A DNA stretch of 64,000 nt from Bacillota bacterium (GCA_021810565.1 JAJZIM010000001.1:1-64000); one strand, 5' to 3'; positions 41,421 to 49,761 are shown, counted from the stretch's first letter. The notes: a model not told the origin generated them from the letters alone. Numbers and translations are program-made.

Positions 41421-42539
41421 TCAGTCCACCGGGTTCAGCTCCAGGCGGCGCAGGAAGACGGCTACCTCTTCCTCCTCCAGGATCCCCACCACCACCGTGG
41501 CGGGAGCGGCGTTGGCCATGACCTCCGGCCACGCCCCCGCCGGCAGGGCCTCCCCCGCCGGATCCGCCAGCACCCGCACCAGGGGATAAAGGGGCCCCTG
41601 CTCCGTCTGGCGCAGCACCAGGCCGGTGCCGCCGTCGGCCAGGCGCAGGAAGGTGCCCTCAGGATACACCGCCACGTGGGCCAAAAAGGTCTCCACCACC
41701 CGCCCTTCATAGGAGCGCCCCGCCATCCCGGCGAGTTCCTCGCAGGCCTGGTGGGGCAGCTTTTTCCCTTGGTACACCCGATCCGAGGTCATGGCGTCGT
41801 AGCTGTCCGCCACCGCCACGATGCGTCCGATCTCGGCGATCTCCTCCCCGCGCAGGCCCCGGGGGTAGCCGGACCCGTCCATGCGCTCGTGGTGCTGATA
41901 GGCGGCCTGGGCCGCCTCCTCCCCCAGGCTGGATACCTCCCGCAGGGCCTCGTAGCCCCAGTCGGGATGCAGCCTGGCCTGCAACAGCTCCGCCTCGGTG
42001 AGTCCGCCTGGCTTGCGCAGGATCTCGGCCGGCACGGACACCTTGCCCAGGTCGTGGAGCAACGCCCCCACCCCCACCTCCCGCAGCCGGCGACCGCGGA
42101 TGCCCAGACCCATGGAGATGAGCAGGGAGAGGGCGCACACGTTGACCGAGTGGATGAAGGTGTACCCGTCCAGGTCCTTTAGCATGGTCAGCCCGGCCAC
42201 GATGTCCCGGTTCAGTTCCACCTCGCGCAAGACCGCCTCCACCGCCCGGCTCACCTCCTCCACGGGGAAGCGGCTGCCGCGGGTGCGGCTCTTCATCGCC
42301 GCCTCGATGGCCAGCACTGCCTCCCGCCGGGTGGCCTCGTGCAGCAGGGAGCGTTCCGCCACGTCCTCGGCCGGGGCATACTCCACATACACCTCGTGGA
42401 AGCCCAGCTCCGACAGGCGTAGGATGAAATTTCGGGTCAGACGGACGCCGGCTGCCAGCAGTATCCTTCCCTGGATATCGCTTACTGGTTTGGCCAAAAA
42501 CATGTTCTCCAAGGAGGGACCCAGCGGCAGCCTGAGCAT
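41421..42539 (-). CDS. HD-GYP cyclic-di-GMP phosphodiesterase
   Basis: A 372-aa protein. The HD-GYP domain (residues about 130-290) shows HSVNV, HDLGK, HP...HHERMDGSGYPRGL and DSYDAMTSDRVYQ. HD-GYP proteins hydrolyse c-di-GMP and influence motility and biofilm. No transmembrane segment; the N-terminal 100 residues resemble the DUF3391-like part of such proteins. ATG 42539. It is the intact relative of the relic at 32402-32700 and ends with the same NPVD tail. Confidence 0.88.
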   Translation of the reverse strand: MLRLPLGPSLENMFLAKPVSDIQGRILLAAGVRLTRNFILRLSELGFHEVYVEYAPAEDVAERSLLHEATRREAVLAIEAAMKSRTRGSRFPVEEVSRAVEAVLREVELNRDIVAGLTMLKDLDGYTFIHSVNVCALSLLISMGLGIRGRRLREVGVGALLHDLGKVSVPAEILRKPGGLTEAELLQARLHPDWGYEALREVSSLGEEAAQAAYQHHERMDGSGYPRGLRGEEIAEIGRIVAVADSYDAMTSDRVYQGKKLPHQACEELAGMAGRSYEGRVVETFLAHVAVYPEGTFLRLADGGTGLVLRQTEQGPLYPLVRVLADPAGEALPAGAWPEVMANAAPATVVVGILEEEEVAVFLRRLELNPVD

Positions 42540-42649
42540 GATCCGCCCCCCCGCGCCCTGCTGCGGAAACTGTCGAAATCAGTATAGGGCAAGGCGGTGG
42601 CAGGTGCAAGTCAATATGTGGATTTTCCCAGCGCCAGCACATCTTCTCT

Positions 42650-42683
42650 AAAAAGTTGCGGGGGGGCCGTCGATGGCCCCCCC
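42650..42683 (-). terminator. Terminator of the phosphate symporter gene
   Basis: Read leftward: a 9-bp stem GGGGGGGCC/GGCCCCCCC with loop ATCGAC, then GCAAC and TTTTT. It lies 27 bp after the symporter stop. Confidence 0.75.
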
Positions 42684-42709
42684 GGGATTAGAAAGTGCAG
42701 CGATTGGAT

Positions 42710-44137
42710 TCAGTCGGCGTGAACCGGTTTGCCCAGCGGCGCCTCGCCCTGCTCCAACAGGTGCTCGGAGGAGGCGTCCCGCAGGCTCTTGCCCTTGGGC
42801 TCCCCCAGCACGGCCCAGGTCAGAAGCAGCCCCAGCAGGGAGATCACCGCCAGGATGCCCATGGTGCCGGGCAGTTTAAGGGAAACGAGCATCAGGGGGA
42901 ACAGGAAGGCGGCCACGGCGGCCCCCGCCTTGCCCGTGGAGGCGGAGATGCCGAAACCCCAGCCGCGCACCGTCACCGGGAAGACCTCCGCCGGGAAGAC
43001 GAAGGTGGTGCTGTTGGGGCCGAATTCAATGAAGAAGTAGCTGACGGCATAGACCAGCAGGAAGGCCACCGGTATGGCCGTGAGTCCCGGGAAGAGGAAG
43101 ATGGCCGCATAGGCCAGGGCCATCACCGCGAACCCCAGCATCTGGATGAAACGGCGCCCCAGCCGGTCGATGGTGAGGGCGGATACCCAGTAGCCCGGCA
43201 CCGCCGCCACCAAGAAGATCAGGCCGGCGACCAGGATGCCGGAGAGCATGGTGGCGTGGGGCAGCAGGGCCTTCATCACCAGCCCCGAGGAGACGCCGTT
43301 GCCGTAGAAGGCCATGTCCAGGAACATCCAACTGAAGGCCGTGCCCACCAGGGTCAGCAGGTACTTGGGGTTGGTGAACAGCACGGTCCAGGAGCCGTTC
43401 AGCTTGGCCACCCGGCCCTCGGCCGGCACGCTGGTGCCGGTGAGCTTGCCCACCAGCCGCGCGGTGCCCGCCACGTCGCCCCGCACGCCCAGGGAGAAAT
43501 GCGGGGTCTCGGCGATCTTGCGCCGCAGGTAGATCACCGCCGCCGCCGGGATCGCGCCCAGGCCCAGCATCAGCCGCCAAGCCAGGTCGTGGGACACGCC
43601 GAAGCCCAGCAGGATGGCCGCCACCGCCGGACCGGCTAAAAGACCGAAGCCCTGCATGGCGAAGACCGAGTTGACCAGAAAACCGCGCTTTTTCCGGTTG
43701 GAGTATTCGCTCATGATGACGCCGCTCATGGGGTAGTCGCCGCCCACCCCCAGACCCACGATGAACCGGAAGACGATCAGCATCCAGATGCTGGTGGAGA
43801 AGGCCGAGAGCACGGCCCCGACGGTGAGCAGCACCGCCTCCACGCCGTAGATGGCCTTGCGGCCGAAACGATCCATGAGCCGCCCGAAGAAGAGCGCCCC
43901 CAAGACGGCGGCCGCCAGCGCCGTGCTGTTCACCAACATCAGGTCCAAGGTGGTCAGGTGCCAAATCGGCACCAGCAGGGTGGTCACCACACCGATGATG
44001 AACAGATCATAGGCGTCGGTGAAGAAGCCCATGCCCGCCGTGAGCCAGGTGCGGAAATGGAAACCCTTGAGACCCGTTTCCTCCAGAGGCTGCAGCACGC
44101 GGTCACGCAGATCGCCCGAAGCAGCTTCTGCGCCCAA
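42710..44137 (-). CDS. PHS-family phosphate:H+ symporter (MFS)
   Basis: A 475-aa MFS protein with 12 predicted helices. AGMGFFTDAYDLFIIG at the first helix and GLGVGGDYPMSGVIMSEYSN with a following VNSVFAMQGFG are signatures of the Pho84-like phosphate:H+ symporters (TC 2.A.1.9). It would import inorganic phosphate. TTG 44137 is preferred to GTG 44167, since AAGGAGGG lies 7 nt before it. A four-box Pho-like promoter (44189-44243) precedes it and a terminator follows. Confidence 0.85.
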   Translation of the reverse strand: MGAEAASGDLRDRVLQPLEETGLKGFHFRTWLTAGMGFFTDAYDLFIIGVVTTLLVPIWHLTTLDLMLVNSTALAAAVLGALFFGRLMDRFGRKAIYGVEAVLLTVGAVLSAFSTSIWMLIVFRFIVGLGVGGDYPMSGVIMSEYSNRKKRGFLVNSVFAMQGFGLLAGPAVAAILLGFGVSHDLAWRLMLGLGAIPAAAVIYLRRKIAETPHFSLGVRGDVAGTARLVGKLTGTSVPAEGRVAKLNGSWTVLFTNPKYLLTLVGTAFSWMFLDMAFYGNGVSSGLVMKALLPHATMLSGILVAGLIFLVAAVPGYWVSALTIDRLGRRFIQMLGFAVMALAYAAIFLFPGLTAIPVAFLLVYAVSYFFIEFGPNSTTFVFPAEVFPVTVRGWGFGISASTGKAGAAVAAFLFPLMLVSLKLPGTMGILAVISLLGLLLTWAVLGEPKGKSLRDASSEHLLEQGEAPLGKPVHAD

Positions 44138-44188
44138 CCCGATCCCTCCTTCCGAATGTCGCGTCACGATCCGAGGCCCTCCAGCCGC

Positions 44189-44243
44189 AGCGTAGCACCC
44201 CCCCGTTAAGGCCCGGTTAAGAGGAGTTTAAGCTGCGGTTAAG
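44189..44243 (-). promoter_or_regulatory. Pho-like box array A (phosphate symporter)
   Basis: Plus-strand hexamers GTTAAG 44205, GTTAAG 44216, TTTAAG 44227 and GTTAAG 44238 are spaced exactly 11 bp. Read leftward they give TTAACC-N5 type repeats, followed by 10 bp and a -10-like TACGCT at 44189-44194. The first boxes overlap the end of the upstream gene (stop at 44217). This matches the PhoP direct-repeat consensus of Bacillus (TTAACA-like, 11-bp period). Confidence 0.8.
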
Positions 44244-44534
44244 CTCCGCCGGCATCACCTCCCCCTTCAGCAGCAGGGCACCCCCATCCTCGCCCAAAGC
44301 CAGCTCCAAGGCCCAACTGCCCTCGCCGCCGGCCACGGAGCGGATCCGGTGCCCGTCCAGGTGGGCCACCACCTCGCCGCCCCGGGCGAAGAGGATCCGG
44401 CTGCCCTCCAGCCAGAACTCGCTGAAGAACACCTTGCCGGCAAATCCCGAGCGGGGGTCTCCCAGGTGAAACTCCATGCATCCCCGGCCCATGCCGGCGC
44501 GGGACAGCCAGCACCGCAGCTGTCGGGAGTCCAC
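44217..44534 (-). CDS. Small protein of unknown function, Pho-controlled operon
   Basis: A 105-aa beta-rich protein from GTG 44534 (ribosome site GGAAGGAGG): GMGRGCMEFHLGDPRSGF, then several short strands and a charged tail. It has no transmembrane helix and no family I recognise. It lies 26 bp after the membrane protein gene in the same operon. The final codons are part of Pho box array A. Confidence 0.6.
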   Translation of the reverse strand: MDSRQLRCWLSRAGMGRGCMEFHLGDPRSGFAGKVFFSEFWLEGSRILFARGGEVVAHLDGHRIRSVAGGEGSWALELALGEDGGALLLKGEVMPAELNRSLNSS

Positions 44535-44560
44535 CGCCCGCCCTCCTTCCCCGCGCCCCG

Positions 44561-44962
44561 TCACAGGACGGGCGCAGCCAAGAGCTCCAGAGCCGCCGCA
44601 CCCAGCAGGGCCAGGCTCAGCGGTCGCCAGCCGGTCCATCGCGCGGGAAGCAGGATCCAGACGAACGCAGCCGCCAAGCTCCCCGCCGCCCCCCACTCCC
44701 AGGGCCGCCCGGCCAGGCAGGCCATGGTCACCACCGCACCTACCTCCCAGGGGCTGCCCGAGGGAGCAAGCCGGTCCAGCAACCCCAAGACGGCCACCAG
44801 CACCAGGAAGCCGGCGGCCAGGACCTGGGCGAACTGCCGCAGTTCCGAAGTGAAAAGCCAGGACAAAAGCCAGGCCGTCGCGATGCCCGCCGGCACCCCC
44901 AAGCTCCCCCGCCCGAGCCTCGGTTCGGACCACACCGCCAGGAAACCCGCCGCTGCGCCCAA
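44561..44962 (-). CDS. Small polytopic membrane protein, Pho-controlled
   Basis: A 133-aa protein with four hydrophobic segments (GIATAWLLSWLF; VLAAGFLVLVAVLGLL; WGAAGSLAAAFVWILL; PLSLALLGAAALELLAA). TTG 44962 follows AAGGAGGGGGAGG. It is the first gene after Pho box array B. The family is not recognised; a weak GRGxxGVxAGIATA pattern recalls PlsY-type proteins but is not enough for a call. Confidence 0.6.
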   Translation of the reverse strand: MGAAAGFLAVWSEPRLGRGSLGVPAGIATAWLLSWLFTSELRQFAQVLAAGFLVLVAVLGLLDRLAPSGSPWEVGAVVTMACLAGRPWEWGAAGSLAAAFVWILLPARWTGWRPLSLALLGAAALELLAAPVL

Positions 44963-44986
44963 GGCCCTCCCCCTCCTTCCCGATCC

Positions 44987-45052
44987 AGGCTAGCACCCTT
45001 TTGTTGCGCTGGCGTTATGGACGTCTTAAGGCCGCTTTAATTCTCGGTTAAT
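44987..45052 (-). promoter_or_regulatory. Pho-like box array B (small membrane protein operon)
   Basis: Plus-strand hexamers GTTATG 45014, CTTAAG 45025, TTTAAT 45036 and GTTAAT 45047, with a degenerate GTTGCG at 45003, lie at 11-bp intervals. Ten bases beyond the degenerate box (leftward) is TAGCCT at 44987-44992, the -10. Confidence 0.75.
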
Positions 45053-45099
45053 GACCCCCCGGCTCCGTCCAGGCGCCCCGCAAGCCAGGAGAGCGGCGG

Positions 45100-46008
45100 T
45101 CAGGCCGGCCCGAAGACGGGATGGGTAAAGGCCAGGAGGCGCTCGCCGACGGCCACCTCACCCCGGCACCACTCCCCGGGAGCAGCGCACCAGCGGTGCT
45201 CCAACAGTCCCCGCCCGCGCACCCGGCGGCCGGCCCACGGCCCCTGCGGCCCCACCAGGCGCAACTCCACCGTGCCCGGCCAGCCGCCCAGGTAGGCCAG
45301 GCGCAGCGCCACCTCCCCCGCCGCCTCGTCTCCCGGCAGCAGGTCGCCCTCCCCGGTCAACACCAGCCGCGGCCCCACGGAGACGAACACCCGTCCCCGG
45401 CGCAGGGCCTCCACCACGTCGCTCAGCGCCGCGCCCGCCGCGTATACCCAGGTGCTGGCCCACTCCTCCCCCGCCTCGCCGCCGCCGTGCCAGTCGCGCA
45501 CCCCCAGGGGCACCGGGCGCTCCCCCGCCGTCAAAAGCTCCTCCCAGCGGCGCAAGGCCGCCCGGTTGTGGGGACGTTCCTGGGGATCGGGCCCGTGCCA
45601 GACCTCCACGGCGTCCGCCCCCTCCCAGTCGGCAAAGTCCCAGGCGCAGCCGGCGCAGACGCTCCCTCCCACGAAAAAGGGATGGGCCACCGCGGCCAAG
45701 CCACCCGCCGCGCGGATACGCCCGAATAGGCGGGGGGCGTCCCCCCGCCCCAGATCCCGCCACTCCACCGGACCCCAGGTTCCCAAGGCCAGGGCATGGC
45801 CGTGGAAGGTGGTCACCTCCACTCCCGGCATCAAGGTCAGGCCCGACACCTGGGCCGCCTCCCGCCAAGCCGCTCCCGTGTCGTGGTCGGTCACCGCCAG
45901 GAAATCGTAGCCTTGGGCGCGGCAGCGCCGGGCCGCCTCCGCCACCGACTCCGCCCCGTCGGAGTGGTGGGTGTGGTGATGCAGGTCACCCCGCAAAAGC
46001 CGCATCAT
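45100..46008 (-). CDS. PHP-domain phosphoesterase (CehA/McbA-like catalytic part)
   Basis: A 302-aa protein: DLHHHTHHSDG (metal site 1) near residue 10, AVTDHDTG, an AHPFFVGG histidine, and later acidic and His residues of a PHP fold. The PHP superfamily hydrolyses phosphoesters using several metals; the CehA/McbA group also has an N-terminal beta domain, which here is the separate preceding gene. ATG 46008 overlaps that gene's TGA (ATGATGA). The longer track ORF (461 aa) is an artefact. Confidence 0.8.
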   Translation of the reverse strand: MMRLLRGDLHHHTHHSDGAESVAEAARRCRAQGYDFLAVTDHDTGAAWREAAQVSGLTLMPGVEVTTFHGHALALGTWGPVEWRDLGRGDAPRLFGRIRAAGGLAAVAHPFFVGGSVCAGCAWDFADWEGADAVEVWHGPDPQERPHNRAALRRWEELLTAGERPVPLGVRDWHGGGEAGEEWASTWVYAAGAALSDVVEALRRGRVFVSVGPRLVLTGEGDLLPGDEAAGEVALRLAYLGGWPGTVELRLVGPQGPWAGRRVRGRGLLEHRWCAAPGEWCRGEVAVGERLLAFTHPVFGPA

Positions 46009-46496
46009 CGCTCCCCCCAGACGGCCAGTTCGAAGCAGCATCCCCGGCTGACCATGCTGCGCACCGCCACCGCCACCCGCCAGCGGCCGGGCACCAGCGG
46101 CCGCACCTCGTAGCCCGGCGTGGCCGCCTCGGAATCCAACTCCACCACCTGACGTCCCTCCAGCCGGTGCCGGGTACCCCGGTAGCCCAAGGGATCGTAG
46201 ACCGCCAGGCTGAGGAAGTTCTTGGGCCGGTGCAGGCCCGGGTAGTCGCTCGCCTCCACCGGCCGTCCCACCCGCCGGGCATTGTCCGCCAAAGCGTCGC
46301 GCAAAGCCGCCGCCTCCTCCCACTCCTTGGCCCACGGTTCCCAGTGCAGGACCAGTCCCAGGCGCGCCACCCCCGGCGGCACCCGGAAGGGGAAGCTGCG
46401 GCAGCCGGGCGCATCCGAACGCACCAGCCGGCCCGCCACCCGCAAGAGCTCCCGACGGGCGAGGGTCGGGGCCGCCGAACCCCATGTGGTGTTCAT
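46005..46496 (-). CDS. CehA/McbA-type beta domain as a separate protein
   Basis: A 163-aa protein with SFPFRVPPGVARLGLVLH, a DPLGYRGTRHRLEG segment and SEAATPGYEVRPLVPGRWR. These fit the N-terminal region of CehA/McbA metallohydrolases. Here it ends at the start codon of the PHP gene, with overlap. A paralogue with the same motifs is at 51132-51623, far from any PHP domain. It may be a partner or carbohydrate/ligand-binding subunit; this is inference. ATG 46496 overlaps the previous stop. Confidence 0.7.
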   Translation of the reverse strand: MNTTWGSAAPTLARRELLRVAGRLVRSDAPGCRSFPFRVPPGVARLGLVLHWEPWAKEWEEAAALRDALADNARRVGRPVEASDYPGLHRPKNFLSLAVYDPLGYRGTRHRLEGRQVVELDSEAATPGYEVRPLVPGRWRVAVAVRSMVSRGCCFELAVWGER

Positions 46497-46999
46497 GCCT
46501 CGACCTCTGCCGCCGCCCCGGCAGGAAGGGGCCGCGTCGTCATCTGCTCCAGGGAGTGCGCCTTGCCCTGCACCCCGTAGAGCGACCAAAGGGTCATGCC
46601 CGCCAGGCCGACCCCGGCCAAGGCGGCCATCCCGGCGAAAACGCCTGCCGTACCGTAAACGGCGTAGAGTCCGGCGAAGGCGGTGGCGAAGGTACTCAGG
46701 CCGTAGAGCAGAATGGTGGTCAGGAAGAGGCGTTTGCGCCCCAGCCGGTCCACCAGGGTCGAGAAGATCAGCGCCCCACCCAGGGCTCCCAGGAGGAAGA
46801 TGCTGCCCACCCAGGCTCCCTGCACCACGTTCAGATGAAAGACGCGGGAGAGATAGGCCAGCATGGGGCCCACCACCGTGACCTCGAAACCGTCCAGGGC
46901 CCAGCCGGCTCCCAGGGTCAGGAGCACCGTGGTGTGGAAGCGGTTCCAGCCCAGCCGGTCCAGCCGCCCCGGCAGGTCGCTATACAGGTACCCCGCCAT
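46493..46999 (-). CDS. Miniature MFS-type membrane protein
   Basis: A 168-aa protein. The N-terminus LDRLGWNRFHTTVLLTLGAG is that of sugar-porter-like MFS transporters (450 aa), with helices to about LGRKRLFLT, the loop motif A. Then the sequence goes quickly to the last helix and the C-terminal signature YGVQGKAHSLEQM (cf. GxETKGxSLEE). About 250 residues in the middle are missing. The start ATG 46999 (ribosome site AAAGGGGTGG) is preferred to 47080. It might form a dimeric half-carrier or be a decayed transporter held in the operon. Confidence 0.65.
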   Translation of the reverse strand: MAGYLYSDLPGRLDRLGWNRFHTTVLLTLGAGWALDGFEVTVVGPMLAYLSRVFHLNVVQGAWVGSIFLLGALGGALIFSTLVDRLGRKRLFLTTILLYGLSTFATAFAGLYAVYGTAGVFAGMAALAGVGLAGMTLWSLYGVQGKAHSLEQMTTRPLPAGAAAEVEA

Positions 47000-47102
47000 G
47001 CGCCGCCACCCCTTTCGCGCAGGTTTTCCGCCCCAAAAGCCGGGACATCCCCGACCACCCATCGGCCCCTCCCGCGGCAAGCGCCGCTCCCGACCGGCGG
47101 TC

Positions 47103-47453
47103 CTATCCCGACACTTGGTCGGCGGCGCCCTCCCCCTGAGCGTCGTCCGGCGTTTCGACCCAGGGCCGCAGCACTCGCCACGCCCGTTCCGCCATCGGAT
47201 ACCCCGGCTCGTGGGCCGGGAGCAGGCGAACCGGGAAGAGGTCGGGGATGCTCCCCGCCAGCCGCTCGCGGATCACCGGGTCGTCCGTCAGGATCTCCAG
47301 CACCTGACCCCCTGGCAGGTGCTCCACCGCCCGGCGCACGGCCTTCAGGTTGCGCGCCACCCCCGGTTCGCCGCGAAGATCCAACCGCAAGGGCCGCTCC
47401 GCCTGGCCGTCCGTCCTCCCGAGGGTGCGGACCGGGGCCACCTCTACCGTCAC
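47103..47453 (-). CDS. TusA-like protein without the catalytic cysteine
   Basis: A 116-aa protein: LRLDLRGEP, KAVRRAVEHLPGGQVLEILTDDPVI, a TusA/SirA-like fold signature. The Cys of CPxP is absent (GEPGVA instead), so it cannot be a canonical sulfurtransferase. GTG 47453 follows GGGGGAGGG and is preferred to TTG 47489. It is the first gene after Pho box array C. Role unknown. Confidence 0.6.
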   Translation of the reverse strand: MTVEVAPVRTLGRTDGQAERPLRLDLRGEPGVARNLKAVRRAVEHLPGGQVLEILTDDPVIRERLAGSIPDLFPVRLLPAHEPGYPMAERAWRVLRPWVETPDDAQGEGAADQVSG

Positions 47454-47493
47454 TGGGCCATCCCTCCCCCGCCGTTCTTCGGGCACCAAATAA

Positions 47494-47559
47494 AGGATAG
47501 GGGATGAGCTTTAAGGGGCGCTTAAGTCTGCCTTAAACCCAGGTTAACCAACGGTTAAG
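47494..47559 (-). promoter_or_regulatory. Pho-like box array C (PHP operon)
   Basis: Five plus-strand hexamers at exactly 11-bp steps: TTTAAG 47510, CTTAAG 47521, CTTAAA 47532, GTTAAC 47543, GTTAAG 47554. Ten bases beyond lies TATCCT (leftward, 47494-47499) as the -10. The TusA-like, mini-MFS, beta-domain and PHP genes follow in order. Confidence 0.82.
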
Positions 47560-47641
47560 CCGCCCCGCCAAGGCGCGATAGGCTTCCCGGAACACCGAGC
47601 CGCCGACGCTTCCCGCCCTGCCGCTGGGCCAGGCGGCGCCT

Positions 47642-49150
47642 TCAGTCGCTGGGGGTTTCCGTGATCAGGGTCGCTTGGAAGGCCCGGCGGAAGGCGACCT
47701 CCCAACCGGCCGCCTCCCGGCGCTCCCATACCCCGTCCTCCGGAGCCGCCACCGTGAGGTGCCACGCCGCCGGGCTGCCGCGTCCCCCCAGCACCCGCAC
47801 GGCGGCAGGCGCATAGCGGCCCAGGCTCCAGGCCAGGCTCGCCATCACCCCCAGGCGGCGGATGCGTCTTCGATCCCCGTCCGCCAACAGCCGGGCGTAC
47901 GGCGCCAGCAGGGCCTTCAGCTCCGCCGGGTCCCCCCGGTAGGCCGCGGCGGCGGCCATGAGCAGGGTCTCCCGTTGGGAAAGCCCCCGCACCGTCCCAT
48001 CGACCAGCAGTTGGAAGGTGTGCCGCCCCTCTTTGTACGGCCCGACCGCCATGCCGGCCTCCCGCAGGGCGGCGGCGGCCGTCAAAACGCGCCGCCATTC
48101 GTCCTCCAGGCCATGCAGCGGCTTCAAGGCGTCCCACAGCTCCCCCGCCAGGCGGACCGCCTGCTGCGAGCGCCTCCGGTCCAGGCCATGGAGGATCAGG
48201 AAGCTCTCCACCCCGGCCTCCAGCACGTCGCCCAGCACCGGCGGGCGCCGTCCGGCCAACAGCCGCTGGTAGATCAACCCCTCGCGCAGCCCCGCCCCGC
48301 TGACCCAAAGTTCCGACGCCCCCGCCCGCCGGAAGGCGGCGCGGACCAGGGCGCCTCCCGCAGCGATGAGGCCGGCCCGCTGGGGGATGAGCCCCGGCAA
48401 ACCTTCCCTCTCCCCCGTGGTCAGCCTCCCGACCACCTCTTCCAACGCCCCGGCGGACATGCGGTAGTTGTGCAAAGGCAACAGTTCCAGCCGCCTGACC
48501 TTGCGGTCGATCTTGGCCAGGGTGCGCACCGTGCCCCCCACCCCGACCAGGGGCAGTCCGAAAGGAACGCCCCGCAGCGCGGGCAAGGCGTCGAAGGCCT
48601 CCGCCAGGCAGCCTTCCAGGTCCGCGGCCGGGATGGCGCCGTCCGCCAGGCGCTCGGTGAGGTTCAGCGCCCCGAGCGGCAAGCTGCCCGACCCGGTCAA
48701 GCGCCGTCCCGCGAAGCGCACCACCTCGGTGCTCGCGCCCCCCACGTCCAGCAGCACGCCCTCCGTGGCGGGCAGGGTGTTCAGGGCGCCCAGAAGGCTC
48801 AGCTCCGCCTCCTCCGCCGCCGAGATGACCCGCAGGGGCACGCCGGCGGCGGCCCGGGCCGCCGCGCAAAACTCCTCGCCGTCGGACGCCTGCCGCACCG
48901 CGGCGGTGGCCACGGCCATCAGATGCTCCACCCCGCGCTCCTCGCAGATGCGCGCGAAGCCGCGCAGGGCCTCCAAGCCCCGCCGCCGGGCCGTCGGAAC
49001 CAAGGCGCCGTCCGGAACCAACCCCTCCGCCAAACGCACCCACGCCTTGGCCTGGTCCACCACCCGCCAAGCCGGCGCGGGTCCCAGGCGGACCACGCAC
49101 AGCCGAAAGGAGTTGGACCCGGCGTCGATGATCCCCAGGACCTCACCCAT
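47642..49150 (-). CDS. ppx: Exopolyphosphatase / GppA family protein
   Basis: A 502-aa Ppx/GppA protein: IIDAGSNSFRLCVVRLG (phosphate 1), LDVGGASTEVVRF (phosphate 2, with A in place of G in DxGGGSxE) and VGVGGTVRTLAKI. It would release phosphate from polyphosphate or hydrolyse pppGpp. The C-terminal 190 residues are a helical, HD-like region. ATG 49150 overlaps the HD protein by 8 bp. It ends the Pho-like operon D. The phosphate-release activity fits Pho control. Confidence 0.88.
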   Translation of the reverse strand: MGEVLGIIDAGSNSFRLCVVRLGPAPAWRVVDQAKAWVRLAEGLVPDGALVPTARRRGLEALRGFARICEERGVEHLMAVATAAVRQASDGEEFCAAARAAAGVPLRVISAAEEAELSLLGALNTLPATEGVLLDVGGASTEVVRFAGRRLTGSGSLPLGALNLTERLADGAIPAADLEGCLAEAFDALPALRGVPFGLPLVGVGGTVRTLAKIDRKVRRLELLPLHNYRMSAGALEEVVGRLTTGEREGLPGLIPQRAGLIAAGGALVRAAFRRAGASELWVSGAGLREGLIYQRLLAGRRPPVLGDVLEAGVESFLILHGLDRRRSQQAVRLAGELWDALKPLHGLEDEWRRVLTAAAALREAGMAVGPYKEGRHTFQLLVDGTVRGLSQRETLLMAAAAAYRGDPAELKALLAPYARLLADGDRRRIRRLGVMASLAWSLGRYAPAAVRVLGGRGSPAAWHLTVAAPEDGVWERREAAGWEVAFRRAFQATLITETPSD

Positions 49151-49757
49151 GCCGGATCTCCCCCCGCGCCGCCCCAGCCCCCGTCCCCACCACCTGCAGG
49201 ACGCAGCCGAAGGCCGGCTGCACCAGGCAGGCCTTGCGCCGCACCCAATCCCCCGGAATCCTTTCCAGACCGTATATGAACAACCATGCCGCACGCCCCC
49301 CCGCATGGAAGTCCACCAGACGCACCGCGGGATCCCGGCTCCCGTCCAACCCGTCGGCCAGGCGCAACAGGGCGCACAGCTGCAGCACCCGCCGCGCCAG
49401 GTCGGTTCCCCACGCTGCCGGTGCGAGCCGGGGGGACTTGCGGTGGTTGCGCACCAGCAATCCCAAGGCGCTGCGCGCCGGCTCCGGATAGCCGGCCAGC
49501 AGTTCGTCGTGGCGGATCAGATATTGCCCATGGCGCTGGTGGCGGCCCTCGGCCACATAGCGGCCCAAGTCATGCACCCGGGCGGCGTGACGCAACAACG
49601 CCGCCTCGCCGCCGCCCAGCCGGTGGAAAGGCCGCAGCAACGCCCAAAGCTCGAGCGCGAAGGACTCCACCCGGCGATGGTGCGTCTCCTCGCAGCGATA
49701 TTTGACCGCCAGCGCGGCCACGGCGGGATCGTAGCGGGTCAGGAGCCTCTCCTGCAT
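49143..49757 (-). CDS. HD-domain protein next to ppx
   Basis: A 204-aa protein with HHRRVESFALELW, the HD pair in ARVHDLGRYV, HHGQYLIRHDE and VRNHRKSP. Its closest relatives by motif are the HD domains that often follow the Ppx core, here encoded separately and partly duplicating the C-terminal region of ppx. It may help in polyphosphate or nucleotide turnover. ATG 49757. Confidence 0.75.
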   Translation of the reverse strand: MQERLLTRYDPAVAALAVKYRCEETHHRRVESFALELWALLRPFHRLGGGEAALLRHAARVHDLGRYVAEGRHQRHGQYLIRHDELLAGYPEPARSALGLLVRNHRKSPRLAPAAWGTDLARRVLQLCALLRLADGLDGSRDPAVRLVDFHAGGRAAWLFIYGLERIPGDWVRRKACLVQPAFGCVLQVVGTGAGAARGEIRHG

Positions 49758-49761
49758 GACC

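Noticed and set aside
45100-46485. 461-aa version of the PHP protein
   Set aside because: The extra N-terminal 158 residues are Gly/Ala/Pro-rich and antisense-like to nothing; they are the shifted frame of the beta-domain gene. The true start overlaps at 46008.
47544-49100. 518-aa leftward ORF overlapping ppx
   Set aside because: A Gly/Arg-rich alternate frame of ppx on the same strand; ppx motifs lie in the other frame.
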